A stretch of DNA of 64,000 nucleotides, from assembly GCA_963169105.1 (NCBI GenBank), contig OY720644.1, forward strand, positions 2,191,001 to 2,255,000, in the 5' to 3' direction. Below the pieces are notes generated by a model. That model saw only the letters and a list, made by a program, of their open reading frames with translations. It was not told the DNA's origin and made no database searches. Position numbers and translations under genes: made by a program. Below, piece after piece: positions 41,586 to 51,560 of the stretch. How positions within the stretch are numbered: position 1 is the first letter of the stretch; each line of letters starts with the position of its first letter. This DNA is from Ceriagrion tenellum. Lineage: Eukaryota; Arthropoda; Insecta; Odonata; Coenagrionidae.

Positions 41586-42092
41586 TGCAACCTAGAAGGA
41601 AGGGGAGGGGGAATGATTAAACGCGGAAGCAATTTTGCGTCGCAGTTGAAACTTGAGAGTGGAGCTCAAGGTTATCGAGGCGGAATTGCACTCAACACTA
41701 TGAATGACGTGGACTATTTCATCAACGAATGCCATGCATGAGTGTTTTCCTGGGATGCTAGATATTATTCATTTCGGACTGGTGGTATCATTTTGACATA
41801 AAGATGAGAAAATCATTTGATTCGGGTTAATTAGAACTATCCAACGGTGTCGATATATTTTATCTAAGTTAATTAGTATGCTAGATACTTAATATTGTTT
41901 ATATTAAAATGTTTTTCGGCTGTTGTGGGTTGAATATTTGCTTCATCGCAAAGACAAGTATATCATTTGATGCGGGTTAATTTGGACTATCAGACGGTGT
42001 CGTTATATTTTATCTAAGTTAATTAGTATGCTAGATATTCGCGTTTGTTTATAAGTCACGTGACGCGCCAGAACGATATTTTCTCACCTACT
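41586..42092 (-). repeat. Polinton right terminal inverted repeat
   Basis: Reverse complement of the left repeat with scattered differences, for example around 41940-41965, where the left repeat reads differently at about one position in five. It includes the same internal double unit with TTAACCC, CGACACCGT and CTTAGATAAAATATA. It ends in the exact complement of AGTAGGTGAGAAAATATCG. Confidence 0.93.
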
Positions 42093-42098
42093 GGTAAC
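42093..42098 (+). other. Polinton target site duplication, right copy (GGTAAC)
   Basis: Identical to 27818-27823. Removing the element plus one copy restores the codons of the interrupted reverse transcriptase. Confidence 0.95.
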
Positions 42099-43375
42099 GT
42101 ACAGGTAGATGCAGCGTTTCTTGACTTTAGAAAAGCTTTTGACAAGGTTCCCCACTGTATGTTACTCGCGAAGTTAGCATCATACGGGATAGACAGTAAT
42201 ATAGTAGGCTGGATAGGAGATTTCTTACATGGACGCGTTCAAAGGGTGGTATTAGATGGTGTCAGCTCCGGCGAAGTGAAAGTTACATCAGGTGTTCCCC
42301 AGGGAAGCGTGATAGGCCCAATTTTATTTCTTCTGTACGTAAACGACTTAAATACAGTAGTAATAAATAGCAAGCTCCGTCTTTTTGCCGATGATGCAGT
42401 GGTGTATAAGGAAATTAGAAATGAAGGGGACAGACAGTTTTTAGCTAAGGATTTAGATGCGATTGATGATTGGTGTGATAGATGGCAACTAGAATTAAAT
42501 TTTAAGAAATGCGCAATTATGAATTTTTGGAAAAAGAATGGCTTTCCCCGGAATACTTATTGCATCAAATAAAACAAAATATGTAACGTAGATTCAATTA
42601 AATACTTAGGCGTCACCATCAGTGAAGACATGTCATGGGGGAAACACATCAGGGAAATTACTAGTGTGGCAAACCGTATATTAGGATTCGTAAAAAGGGT
42701 TCTAGGCAAATGCGATGAGAGAGTACGAGAAAGAAGCTATTTTACACTTGTCAGGCCTCATTTAGAATATGCCGCTAGTATATGGGATCCGTACGAGGAA
42801 GGTATGATAAAAGAATTAGAGCGCGTGTAAAGGAGATCCGCTAGGTTTGTTAAAGGCCGTTATGATAATTGTATAAGTGTTACGAGGTTAATAGAAGAAC
42901 TAGGCTGGGAATTACTATCAGAACGCAGGTTAAAATTTAGGTTAAACCTTTTAAGTAAATTCGAAACAGAGTTGTTCACAGATGACGTTAGATATATATT
43001 GAGATCCCCTGCATATTATGCTAGGTTTGATCACATTAACAAGATTAGAGAGATAGATTGTCGTACCGATAGATTTAAAATGTCATTTTTCCCTCGTACT
43101 ATAAGAGAGAACAATAGGCAGCGTAGCAAAGGGATAGGTAGGTGAAATATAGTTAGAGTAGTCTGTAGTGCATGATGCATGTAATAACAACCAATAATCC
43201 CTTCCTTATTATGTAGATACTAACCATCTAGCTCCATGTGACCCTATTATCTAGCATATCTCCCTTAAATATCCTAGTTACATGTCAATAGTGCATGTTT
43301 GGTGATCTTCACCCCCTGCCACACACCCTCGTGGTGGCTCGCAGGGTATCACGTAGATGTAGATGTACCTACCTT
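42093..43375 (+). pseudogene. CR1/L2-like retrotransposon, 3' half
   Basis: RT continues with AAFLDFRKAFDKVPHCMLL, then GVPQGSVIGPILFLLYVND, LRLFADDAVVYKE (catalytic FADD intact) and the thumb MSWGKHIREITSVANRILGF, with LVRPHLEYAASIWDP at about 42750-42795. There are stops at 42570 and 42828. The 3' UTR ends CACCCCCTGCCACACACCC...GGTGGCTCGCAGGGTATCACG with a GTAGATGTAGATGTA tail at about 43374. With 25800-27823 it forms an element of about 3.3 kb. Confidence 0.88.
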
Positions 43376-43389
43376 GAATATCTTCTTGC

Positions 43390-43865
43390 TCGATTCATGT
43401 CCTACCAGCTCTGCTCTTAACATTTGGTACCGTTTTCCCACTCTCCCCGCCCGATAGCAATTTCATTTTATCGCAAAACGCACCCTTTTCCCCATCTTAT
43501 TGCAGCTTATCTATCTCCTCGCAGTGCCTTTTCCACCAGTTTTCCTTCGCCCGATTGGTCATTCACCGAAGTTGATGATTATACTCATTGTGCTTCGTCT
43601 TGCCTAGTTCAGTATTGGCATTTTTTCACCTCCTTCTCTCCTCTATTTTCCCAATCATTTCTTGCGTAACCCACTGCTCCTTAACCCCCTCGTTTCCACT
43701 TATCCTTTCAGTTTTGTTCCGCCTCTCTTAATATGCCTGCATGTATATTCTCCCATATTTTCTCTATTCTCTTTGCTTCCCTTATGTTCCATTCCACTTG
43801 CTCTTGGCATTCCCTTCTTTTTCCCCTACCAAAGCTTCAAAGTTCCATCTGTTTATCCACCTACT
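43390..43865. repeat. C/T-rich tract, probably degraded RTE linker
   Basis: C/T-rich plus strand, so purine-rich on the minus strand. It directly follows the RTE-like endonuclease remnant when read on the minus strand, which suggests it is the Lys/Glu-rich linker after that domain. No frame is preserved. Confidence 0.35.
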
Positions 43866-43867
43866 TT

Positions 43868-44400
43868 TTAAAATCTGCGATCACATATCATCATAACTAA
43901 GTTAAGATTCAAGCCTGCATTCAAACAAAATTCAACTGCCTTATCGTCGTGATCCTTTCTCATTCCTAACCCATACCCTCCCACTTCATACCCATCTCTC
44001 TCTTCCTCCACCACTGCGTCCCAGACACCCATTACTATTAGGTTTCTCTTGTCCGGGAACTCTCTGATTATCTCCTCAAGCTGTTTATAAAGCCCATCCA
44101 CCTCTTAATACCCATGGTTGCTTGTGGGCATGTACACCTGGGCTACAACGAAAGTTGTTGAGCGTACTTTTATTGCAACCACTCGTATGCTGTCGCTCTG
44201 TTCAAGGTTTACTACCCTCCTCCCCAATTTTGCGTTCAATACTATAGCTACCCCACGTTGACTCTTATCCCCACCACTACAGATTACCCTGTAACTATCA
44301 CTGCCATAGTCTCCGCTGTCCTTCCATCACTCCTCGCACACCTCCAAGACATCCACGTCCTCTAGGACAATCCGGCAAACCGTTTTGGCACAGGGCCGAG
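43868..44400 (-). pseudogene. RTE-like endonuclease remnant
   Basis: The minus strand reads GGDKSQRGVAIVLNAKLGRR, then RVVAIKVRSTTFVVAQVYMP (about 44190-44120) and, after one stop, YKQLEEIIREFPDKRNLIVM, followed by GVWDAVVEEERDGYEVGGYG. This is the endonuclease pattern of RTE/craniofacial-type elements, in which G-D-W-N-A would be expected; here the Asp-x-Asn pair is lost (GVWDA). It is a different subfamily from the RTE copy at 24.8-25.8 kb. Confidence 0.7.
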
Positions 44401-47400
44401 AAGGTCGTTAGGGCACTGGGGTCTTTCGGTTGTCACTCGGCTAGTAGCGATTCTTTTATGAGTTATGACTAGAGGCAGTATTTATAAATGTGTCAAATAA
44501 AATTGTAACTATTGTATGTAATTTGGTGTTGCTTACATAGATACACCTTAGCATGATTTTTCTCATCAACGACCAGATATGCTTTGGCCTGTATGTTCGG
44601 TGTTTTCGATGACAGATGAAATGGTTCCTTAAAGTACTGGGAAAAAAATCTCCCCGCAAAGAAAAAAATCATATATTATTTTACAGTATTGGTAGCACAC
44701 CCACAGTAAAGCACGTAGTTTATTAGTCACCCCTTCCCACCACCATTCAGATGACTATCACTAGTCATAAATCATAAAACCATCGATACCAGATATCATA
44801 CCAGCCAGAGTGTTAACCAAAATGTCCCTGCGGCGAAAAGCCCCTGATCTCAAACGGCATCGCCTAATCATCCCTGCGCCAAAACAGCTTCGCCCAATCA
44901 TACCTGTGCCCAAATGACATGCGAAAAAATGGCTCGCACCAAAACGACCGCGCCCAAACCGGCGCACTCCCGCACACCGGAATGTCCCAATCCCCTGCGT
45001 TCCCCTCTCTATTTCCTATTCGATATTTTCCTGATAACTATTAAGAAAGAGCAGCTCTTCTGTCCGAATTTGATGTACTGATGAAAATGGTCTGCAGTCA
45101 ATCTGTGCGATAGGAAATAACAAGGTCACCATTTCTGTTGGACCATGGGCCACGTGTTCAGTGTTCACCCTTCGTTGACGTGGATTTCACTCGGCTCAAG
45201 CCTCTAATGCGGCATGAATGGCTTATATTCAGTTTCCCGCTTGATGCCGTCTTAATCAATATTGTATAATAAGAGATAATAATGACGATATGAAAGGCCG
45301 TACAACCGAAAAAGGTATCGAATATACTTCATCCTACTGTTCTTCAAACTACGCGTAATTAGAACGTGTAATATCGATAGATTTCCCTTCCTCGCTGAAC
45401 AACCTTACAAAATTTTCATAAGTCTCTCCGTCTACTGCAGTTTCTCTTTCCTTCTCCACATCCGTATCTCATAGACTTCTCTCTCTTCTTCCTTTTCCTT
45501 GCAAGGTTCACTGTCTTCCAGCCTTCCAACGCGATGCATTGAAAAACGGGAAGTAGTTAACCAAAGGGTTTATGTACAAGCTGAAGAGTTTCTAATACTT
45601 CTAAATTCAAAATAAAAACATTTGGAGAATATTTGAACGATATTTCTTTTGTACTTGATCATTGGTTATGGTAAGTGAAGTTCAAGGAAGTAAATCTACG
45701 GTGCGGTCTGAGAGTATCTAGGAGGGTCTTAAGGACCTCGCCTCGCATGAGGATAGGAAAAGGAATCGGATTAGGAGAAGGAATAAATTTCATTGGAAGT
45801 TTTTATGTCCCACGGCATTGATGAGGCATAATTTTCCATCAAATACTATTTGAGTGATGCAAATAGTATCCATAACGCATCCTATTATCCGTTAAATAAT
45901 ATACCGAAAGCCATAGGAATTTTCCTCTACGGATGAACAGAGTGCTTAAGTACATGTGATGGACCTTACTGGAAAAGTTTAGACGGGTGAATAATGAGAG
46001 AGTTTATTGAGGAGAGTTTAAACTACGTTTCTGTGACCACCTGGGAGGGAGAGTGATCCCAGTCCTGATGCAATGAGGCTCAATGCGAACGAATGGTGTT
46101 GAGGGGTAGAGGTCTCTTTCGAAACATAGAGGGGGAAGGAAGAGGCCCTGACAAGTACTTACATGTTGATCCGATATATGGAACCCAAGGAGGAGGACAA
46201 GGGGGGCCAACAGATTAGCAACGATGGGAAAATTAAAATTCCCTTTCCCTGACTCTGATACCCCCCTCCCTCTTCCGCTCTCTTACGCCGTGACATACAG
46301 ATGCCTGGAGCAGATACGAAGTATTCAAACATGATCGCGGGAGCCCAATTTCATCATATTTCCAAAATTATTAATGAAAGTTTATGTATTTATTAACATA
46401 AGTTTATGTGACATGAACACAATTGTTCACAGCAATATGTACTAGATTAAGCTGCCACCTTCGGTTTGCGCTTTTGTATTTTACTCTCGAATAAAGGTTC
46501 GCTTTCTTTTCCTTTTTCATTACTTCTTCACTTTTGTATAATATGATTTCAAGTTGCTAATTGAAACAGTTGTCCAATTAAAATCTTCCGTCATCATAAT
46601 TCAGCAAGCATTTTGAGCTTTACCACAAACATTCTTTTCCTAATAGCCTTTATGCCACATCTTCATTTAAACATCAGAGCGCATATTCAGTCGTTCGGTC
46701 TCCAGTTTTCATAACTTCGTACCCCGCGTAACAACAATTACAGGCTGTAAAATGGTGTTTACATAACAGCTTATACAACAAAAAATCACCAATCAACCAA
46801 AATCAGGTCTCAAAAAATCTCATCAACTCTTAAACTCATCTATGCATGGATATATCACCAAGGTTAAAAACTAACCGTAACAATTTCTCTGACATTGCTG
46901 ATCTTGCACGTAACTCACAATCAACGAATGCAGGAGCATGTCTCATTAAATACAGCTTCACGTCATCCTCACGTCCGATATTCTTGCTATCACCTATTCT
47001 CAACGTTTTTAACAACCTAAAAAGCAGGATAAGCGTCAAAACTCACCAGGCCAGTCCTCGTCTTTACTCCGCACTCAAAATCTCGCAAGAACTGTCCTAA
47101 ACACTTGCTAACACGCACAAAAAATGTTTAAAAGGAATCGGCAACAAAACTCGAAGAGAAACGCGACATTCTCATTCAAATTATAAGACAATGTATTTTC
47201 ACTTTTGAAAAGGAAAACGAAAGATTAAAAAAACCGCCAATCGCCTTTATTTAAATGAATAGTTTGTAAAAAGTCAAATTTCCTCTTTCTAACATCATAA
47301 ATCAGGTGTTGCTAGATCTCGTTCACCTGCAAATTTGTACGTGAAATTTAAAAAAAATCGTACACTCTGCGACTCAAAACTAACACATCTATATACATAT

Positions 47401-48124
47401 TACTATAAGCATCGACTCTTTCGCTACATCTCAAGTCTGCGCACAGCCAACGCCCAAATACTATAACGTGGATTTCGCTCGCATTTGCGATAAAAGGAAA
47501 TTTCGCTCGCATTTGAGATAAAAGACACGGTATAGTGAAAGTTTTCATTAAAGCTATTAAATACGTCATTTGCCTAAACGCTTAAAATTGTGAGATATTT
47601 TTGTCGCATACTTATGTAGGAATTTGATTATATAAGTTTTTACATGACATTATACAAATGCATGTATTTATTAATGAGAAAAAATGAATACTTTTTCCTA
47701 TAATTTGCTACAATATCATATAAAGTGCTACAATATTAGTGAACATATGAAGGCTAATATTACGCCGCCGGTAAAAACCATCGGATCGGCGCGCCGCCGG
47801 CCGCCGACCCATTTTCAGCCGGCGTCCGCCGCCGATAGTTTTTCCATCGGCGCACAGGTCTAGTTAGTTGTAAGATAAGTTTTCGAGACATTTGCATTTT
47901 TCCTCAAACTGAGAACTATAAGATTGCACATCGACCTTGTTCAGAGGGCTTCTTGTATAAGAATCTGATTCGCAAGTAAATGAACTGTGTATTTTTTTAC
48001 AGGTGAGTTTAGTTCATGACATTTTTCGTCATATAGATAACATCATCAGAAAAGGAGAGTAGGAGATTGGAAACCTATCGACGTCTCCTATTTTACACAA
48101 TAGGTCGTGCATTAAAGTATTTAC
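44401..48124. other. no recognised gene; two small repeats
   Basis: Unique-looking AT-rich DNA. It contains a degenerate tandem of about 32 bases (CGCCCAAT-CAT-CCTGCGCCAAAACGGC type) at about 44826-44985, a 2-copy tandem of TTTCGCTCGCATTTG(C/A)GATAAAAG at 47465-47524, and the GC-rich island at 47765-47875. The open frames here have no motifs I recognise. Confidence 0.5.
47765..47875. repeat. GC-rich CGCCGCCGG element, second copy
   Basis: TACGCCGCCGGTAAAAACCA, CGGCGCGCCGCCGGCCGCCG, then CGGCGTCCGCCGCCGATAGT and CGGCGCACAGGTCTAGTT. Same vocabulary and same GTCTAGTT edge as 18955-19045. Confidence 0.5.
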
Positions 48125-48306
48125 CCCGCCGGCCTCGGTAGCGGCGGGGTAAAGTCCTCGCCTGCCAAACCGAAGGTCGCGGGTTCGAGTCCCGCCTGGA
48201 TAGGACATTTACACTTCCCTGGGCATGGTTGTTTGTGTTCGTCCATATATTACATATCTAATAATTGTCTTCGGCTGTTAGATATAAAGAAATTATTAAT
48301 ATTATT
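48125..48306 (+). mobile_element. tRNA-derived SINE
   Basis: The head GCCTCGGTAGCGGCGGGGTA...CTCGCCTGCCAAACCGAAGG has a tRNA-like A-box region. GGTTCGAGTCC at 48182-48192 is a perfect Pol III B box. It continues with CCTGGGCATGGTTGTTTGTG, a body common in arthropod SINEs, and ends in AAATTATTAATATTATTA. The non-tRNA body and the A-T-rich tail show it is a SINE rather than a tRNA gene. Confidence 0.78.
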
Positions 48307-48600
48307 ACTCAGTGAAAATGCTCATAATGCTTGAAAACCAACTTGCTCTGGTTGCCATCATCTTGTCTCCAAGTTATGACTCTTCAAGTCCGTCTGCTAA
48401 TATTAGTTAGGATTGCCTCTCAAGGGTGAAACTCGTCTTTGTCGAAATTTTACCAGTAATCTCTTCCAAGTCGCTCTGTCATTCACTAGTAAAAACCCTG
48501 GCCTGCACAACGACATTTTATTTTAATTGAACTATGTGTCGAAAATAATTGAATGTACTTATTATTATAAAGTATTCATATAAAGATGCTCAACAGTGGA

Positions 48601-48668
48601 GATTAGCTTTCGGGTTTCCTTCCGCGAGTTGTCTTTTAGTGACGCGGAAGGAAACCCGAAAGCTAATC
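48601..48668. repeat. short perfect hairpin, 26-bp arms
   Basis: GATTAGCTTTCGGGTTTCCT... at 48601-48626 and its exact complement at 48643-48668, with a 16-base loop. A short direct repeat ATGCTCAACA flanks it at about 48587 and 48703. Confidence 0.85.
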
Positions 48669-48875
48669 TTCAAATGCTGAAACGCCGCAGAAACCTTCAT
48701 ACTAATGCTCAACATTGGTTTTCCAACCTGTAGCAGTTCATGTATTCTCCATGGCAAGCCTTTAGAATTTACAGTTCCGAGTCGTCTTAAATAAAAATAT
48801 TGGATACTGTATAACCAACATAATACCACTGCCCAATTGTCAATATGATTAACGTCCATTCAACCATATTCCACG

Positions 48876-49030
48876 TCGGAAATCAAAATATTCTAGTATT
48901 GGTCCACTAAATAGATTAATTCTTTACGGCCCGGGTTTCGTCACCTGAAGATGCCATTATGTGACGAAACCCAAGGTCGTAAAGAATAAATATATTTATT
49001 GGACCAATACTAGAATATTTTGATTTCCGA
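48876..49030. repeat. foldback, about 69-bp arms, with hammerhead-like loop
   Basis: The arm 48876-48944 (GGAAATCAAAATATTCTAGT ... GGGTTTCGTCAC) is mirrored at 48961-49030 with a few mismatches. The loop CTGAAGATGCCATTAT with the right arm GTGACGAAACCCAAGGTCG and AATAAA gives the CTGAAGA...CGAAAC layout. Confidence 0.82.
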
Positions 49031-49264
49031 TATGGAGAGGTTTCACAAAGTGAAGCCTGAACTTATTAGTCACATATTCCACGTCTCTGTCTTTCCTACG
49101 AGCGTCCTCAATTAATATTCCATTGCTCAGGATATGCTTTCCTCATGGTAAAATCTTGGGTCGTGCGATTCGATATATCCTTAGCTCTATCGATATGGGC
49201 ATTCGTAGCCATTTCCACCACCCGGCTGCCATTAATGTGCTTAATGAAGAAATAAAACGTGGAG

Positions 49265-49345
49265 TTTTCCTCAAAGAAAAATAAAATTTACTTCCGACCC
49301 GGGTTTTGAAGTGACCATATCATCATCGGGTTGAAATCACGGGTT
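49265..49345 (-). other. hammerhead-like motif, minus strand
   Basis: On the minus strand: CGATGATGATATGGTCACTT, then CAAAACCCGGGTCGGAAG and further AAATTTTATTTTTC. Same order of parts (CYGATGATG, spacer, RAAACC, GGGTCGG) as the copies at 4.29 and 48.96 kb, with a weaker stem II. Confidence 0.35.
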
Positions 49346-49849
49346 AGTGGTCCACAATATGCGAACGCTCGCATTCGCTCAGGTTCCCAATTCCGACGCA
49401 CTCCATATCTATTGGAGAAATGGTATTCCCAATCGCCTCCAGCAGGATCTCTTAAAAGCCTTCATGACTGCGAGAGCCTAGCGTCGGCGTCATCGCAACT
49501 CCAGGTGGTCCACCCACACTTATCATCCCATTCTAACTTTATGCCTTCATATGAGAGGGGCTGGGCCTTTCTTACAGAAACTAGCCCGATATGACTAGCT
49601 GAGCGCGAGGATGAAAAAACTCTATCGGAGCCGGATTATCGATTTGGACGGATACAGGCAGAGTTCGCTGTAAAGACGTGATTGAGCTTAATTGGGTCCA
49701 ACTGGAGAGAGTCTAATCGAGTCCAATACAACATCTCCACCCTCGATGAGTAAATTCGAACATTCGAATTTCTGAGTCTTTCCCTGTAAAATCAATGGTT
49801 GGCGAATTCACTTTGTGGAAATTGTTCATCTTTAAAATGAAGCTACTTA

Positions 49850-49918
49850 GTTTTTTTCCATCAGTGTATGAAAAACACAATTCGACCGGTTTCGGCCTTT
49901 TCAGGCCATTATCAAGAA
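49850..49918 (-). other. hammerhead-like motif with good stem II, minus strand
   Basis: On the minus strand: CTTGATAATGGCC, TGAAAA, GGCCGAAACCGGTCG. Stem II GGCC/GGCC pairs well and GAAAC follows it directly. CTTGATA differs from the core CTGATGA. Downstream is a T-rich stretch rather than AATAAA. Confidence 0.45.
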
Positions 49919-50389
49919 TGCAAAGTAAAATACTATGAGACAGCACAGTTTATATATATGTAGAAACCCCAAAGAGGTGGTTGAAAGAAAGGAGGAGGGG
50001 GGGGTGATGAGAGGTGAGTAAGTTTCGAGGGGGTGATTGGGCGAAACTGGGAGGGGAAGGAACAAACAGGTGGTGGCTCCAGGCTCAATGACTACAGGCT
50101 TTCCCTGTAGACTGGGAGTCAATGAAATATGCACGTTATTCCATAAGTTGTAATGGCGTGCGTTGTTGTAACGGCAACGGCGTGCGTTGGTAAAATAATT
50201 ACACAATTGTTGAAATGAAAGACGTTTTTGTACTTCCCACCATTTTTCTTGCACTATGTAAAAGGATGAGGGTAAAACTGCGACCTGTTCATACAACACT
50301 TTCATTCAACTTTCAGTTTTTCCAATATTAAACAAATGGAAAGTCAGCACAAAAACCCTCTTCATATGCTTACGTGAACCATCTCCTCA

Positions 50390-51560
50390 TTTTATGTCTT
50401 TCTTCTTATCTTCAGCGTGTCTTGTCCTCTTCAATCCTTTCCACCGAGCCGTTCCCTTAGGCCTCCACCCTATCTCCTCCTCCTTCATCACCCTGCCCCT
50501 CCTCCTTCACCTGTACACTGCTCTCATCCTCATGGACTTTCTTCACTCACATCTCTTCACCATGAATGATTTCTTCTGCTCGTTATCTTACCCTTCACCT
50601 CCATTCTCATCCGCAGGCATCCCATGCACGCACGCACCTTTGTAGTCTGCCGCCCTTCTTTCGAATACGTCCGGCATATTTTCTAATTTCAGCGTCTACG
50701 TTAGTGTATCTGATCCATCTCCAACCTTTGTTTGGATTGGTGTTTTGTATAGCTATGTTTTTGTTTGTCTGAGTAAGCCTCTTGAATTTAGCAATTGCAC
50801 GAGTGAAGAGTACGTCTAGTTTGCTAGTATTACTCTTCTCCACACTTCAATCAGCTCCTCATGACTATTTTATGTCATGGATCCGGGGTTAATAATAAGA
50901 CTACATATCCGCGTATTCTATATGTACCATACCGCCAACTGACTCTTGCGTCTTCCTCCTCCAATATAGTTCCCCCTCTCCTCTTGCGCCGAGCCTCGAA
51001 TTCCCTCCCTCGTCTTCCACTCCTTCCTCCACTTCATCTATTTCTCCTCCACAACCTCACATCAAACGCCTGCAACCTATTCTCGTCCACTTTTTCTCTG
51101 AGTCCACTTTTTTACACTGTGAAGCTCCATACTCCGTATGAAAATCTTCGCCAACTTATTCTTTGAATCCGAATATTATGTCCCCGTTATCAGCTCCTTT
51201 CTACCGCTAAAATGTACTTTTTAATGCCTCTAAGAGTCATTCATTGGTCGTATTATCCTAAGATTGGTTGGTTGGCAGGCCTCCGCCCTCCTATCCCCTA
51301 TCAATGGCTCCATTACCTCCTCCTCGTATCTCTCCGTGCGTAATTTCCTCTTTATTTGGTCGGTGCATTTATTCTTTGACATTACTTATGGGGTTTTGCC
51401 TCCCTTTTTCCTTCAATCATATTCTTCGCAAACCGATTGTGCCTCAGGGTGAGTCCAATCCACCTGTCTCTTCTATATAGTACGTATATCTATTAGTCCC
51501 ATTTGGGTCCATTTGCCTCCGGCGTACTTCCCAAATTACTGAATTCCTCCATTTGTCCTC
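50390..51560 (-). pseudogene. C/T-rich region holding an RTE-like RT C-terminal remnant
   Basis: At about 51120-51030 on the minus strand mixed frames give SMELHSVKKWT, then RLQAFDVRLWRRN, which matches the RTE tract W-T-L...R-L-Q-A-F-E-x-W-x-W-R-R-M. The rest is C/T-rich, with overlapping frames that show no motif. Only the core 51030-51160 is supported; the outer limits are my estimate from composition. Confidence 0.45.

Larger units (their letters stand above)
27824..42092. mobile_element. complete Polinton/Maverick element, 14,269 bp
   Basis: Bounded by inverted repeats of about 507 bp starting AGTAGGTGAGAAAATATCG and by a GGTAAC duplication. It holds 13 plus-strand genes and one clear minus-strand gene, all uninterrupted, including every Polinton hallmark: protein-primed PolB, integrase, packaging ATPase, adenain-like protease, and minor and major capsid proteins. 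Polintons replicate through their own polymerase, integrate through a retroviral-type integrase, and are thought able to form virions. Base composition and codon use differ little from the flanks by eye. The open frames argue for recent activity, although the two terminal repeats differ at a noticeable number of positions. Confidence 0.97.

Noticed and set aside
44761..44967. 68-aa Gly/Arg-rich frame
   Set aside because: It is a translation of a degenerate tandem repeat of about 32 bases.
47465..47524. CRISPR-like repeats
   Set aside because: Only two adjacent units with no spacers in a eukaryotic context; a plain tandem duplication.
48125..48200. tRNA gene
   Set aside because: The B box is perfect but the D-arm region is irregular, and it continues into a SINE body and tail.
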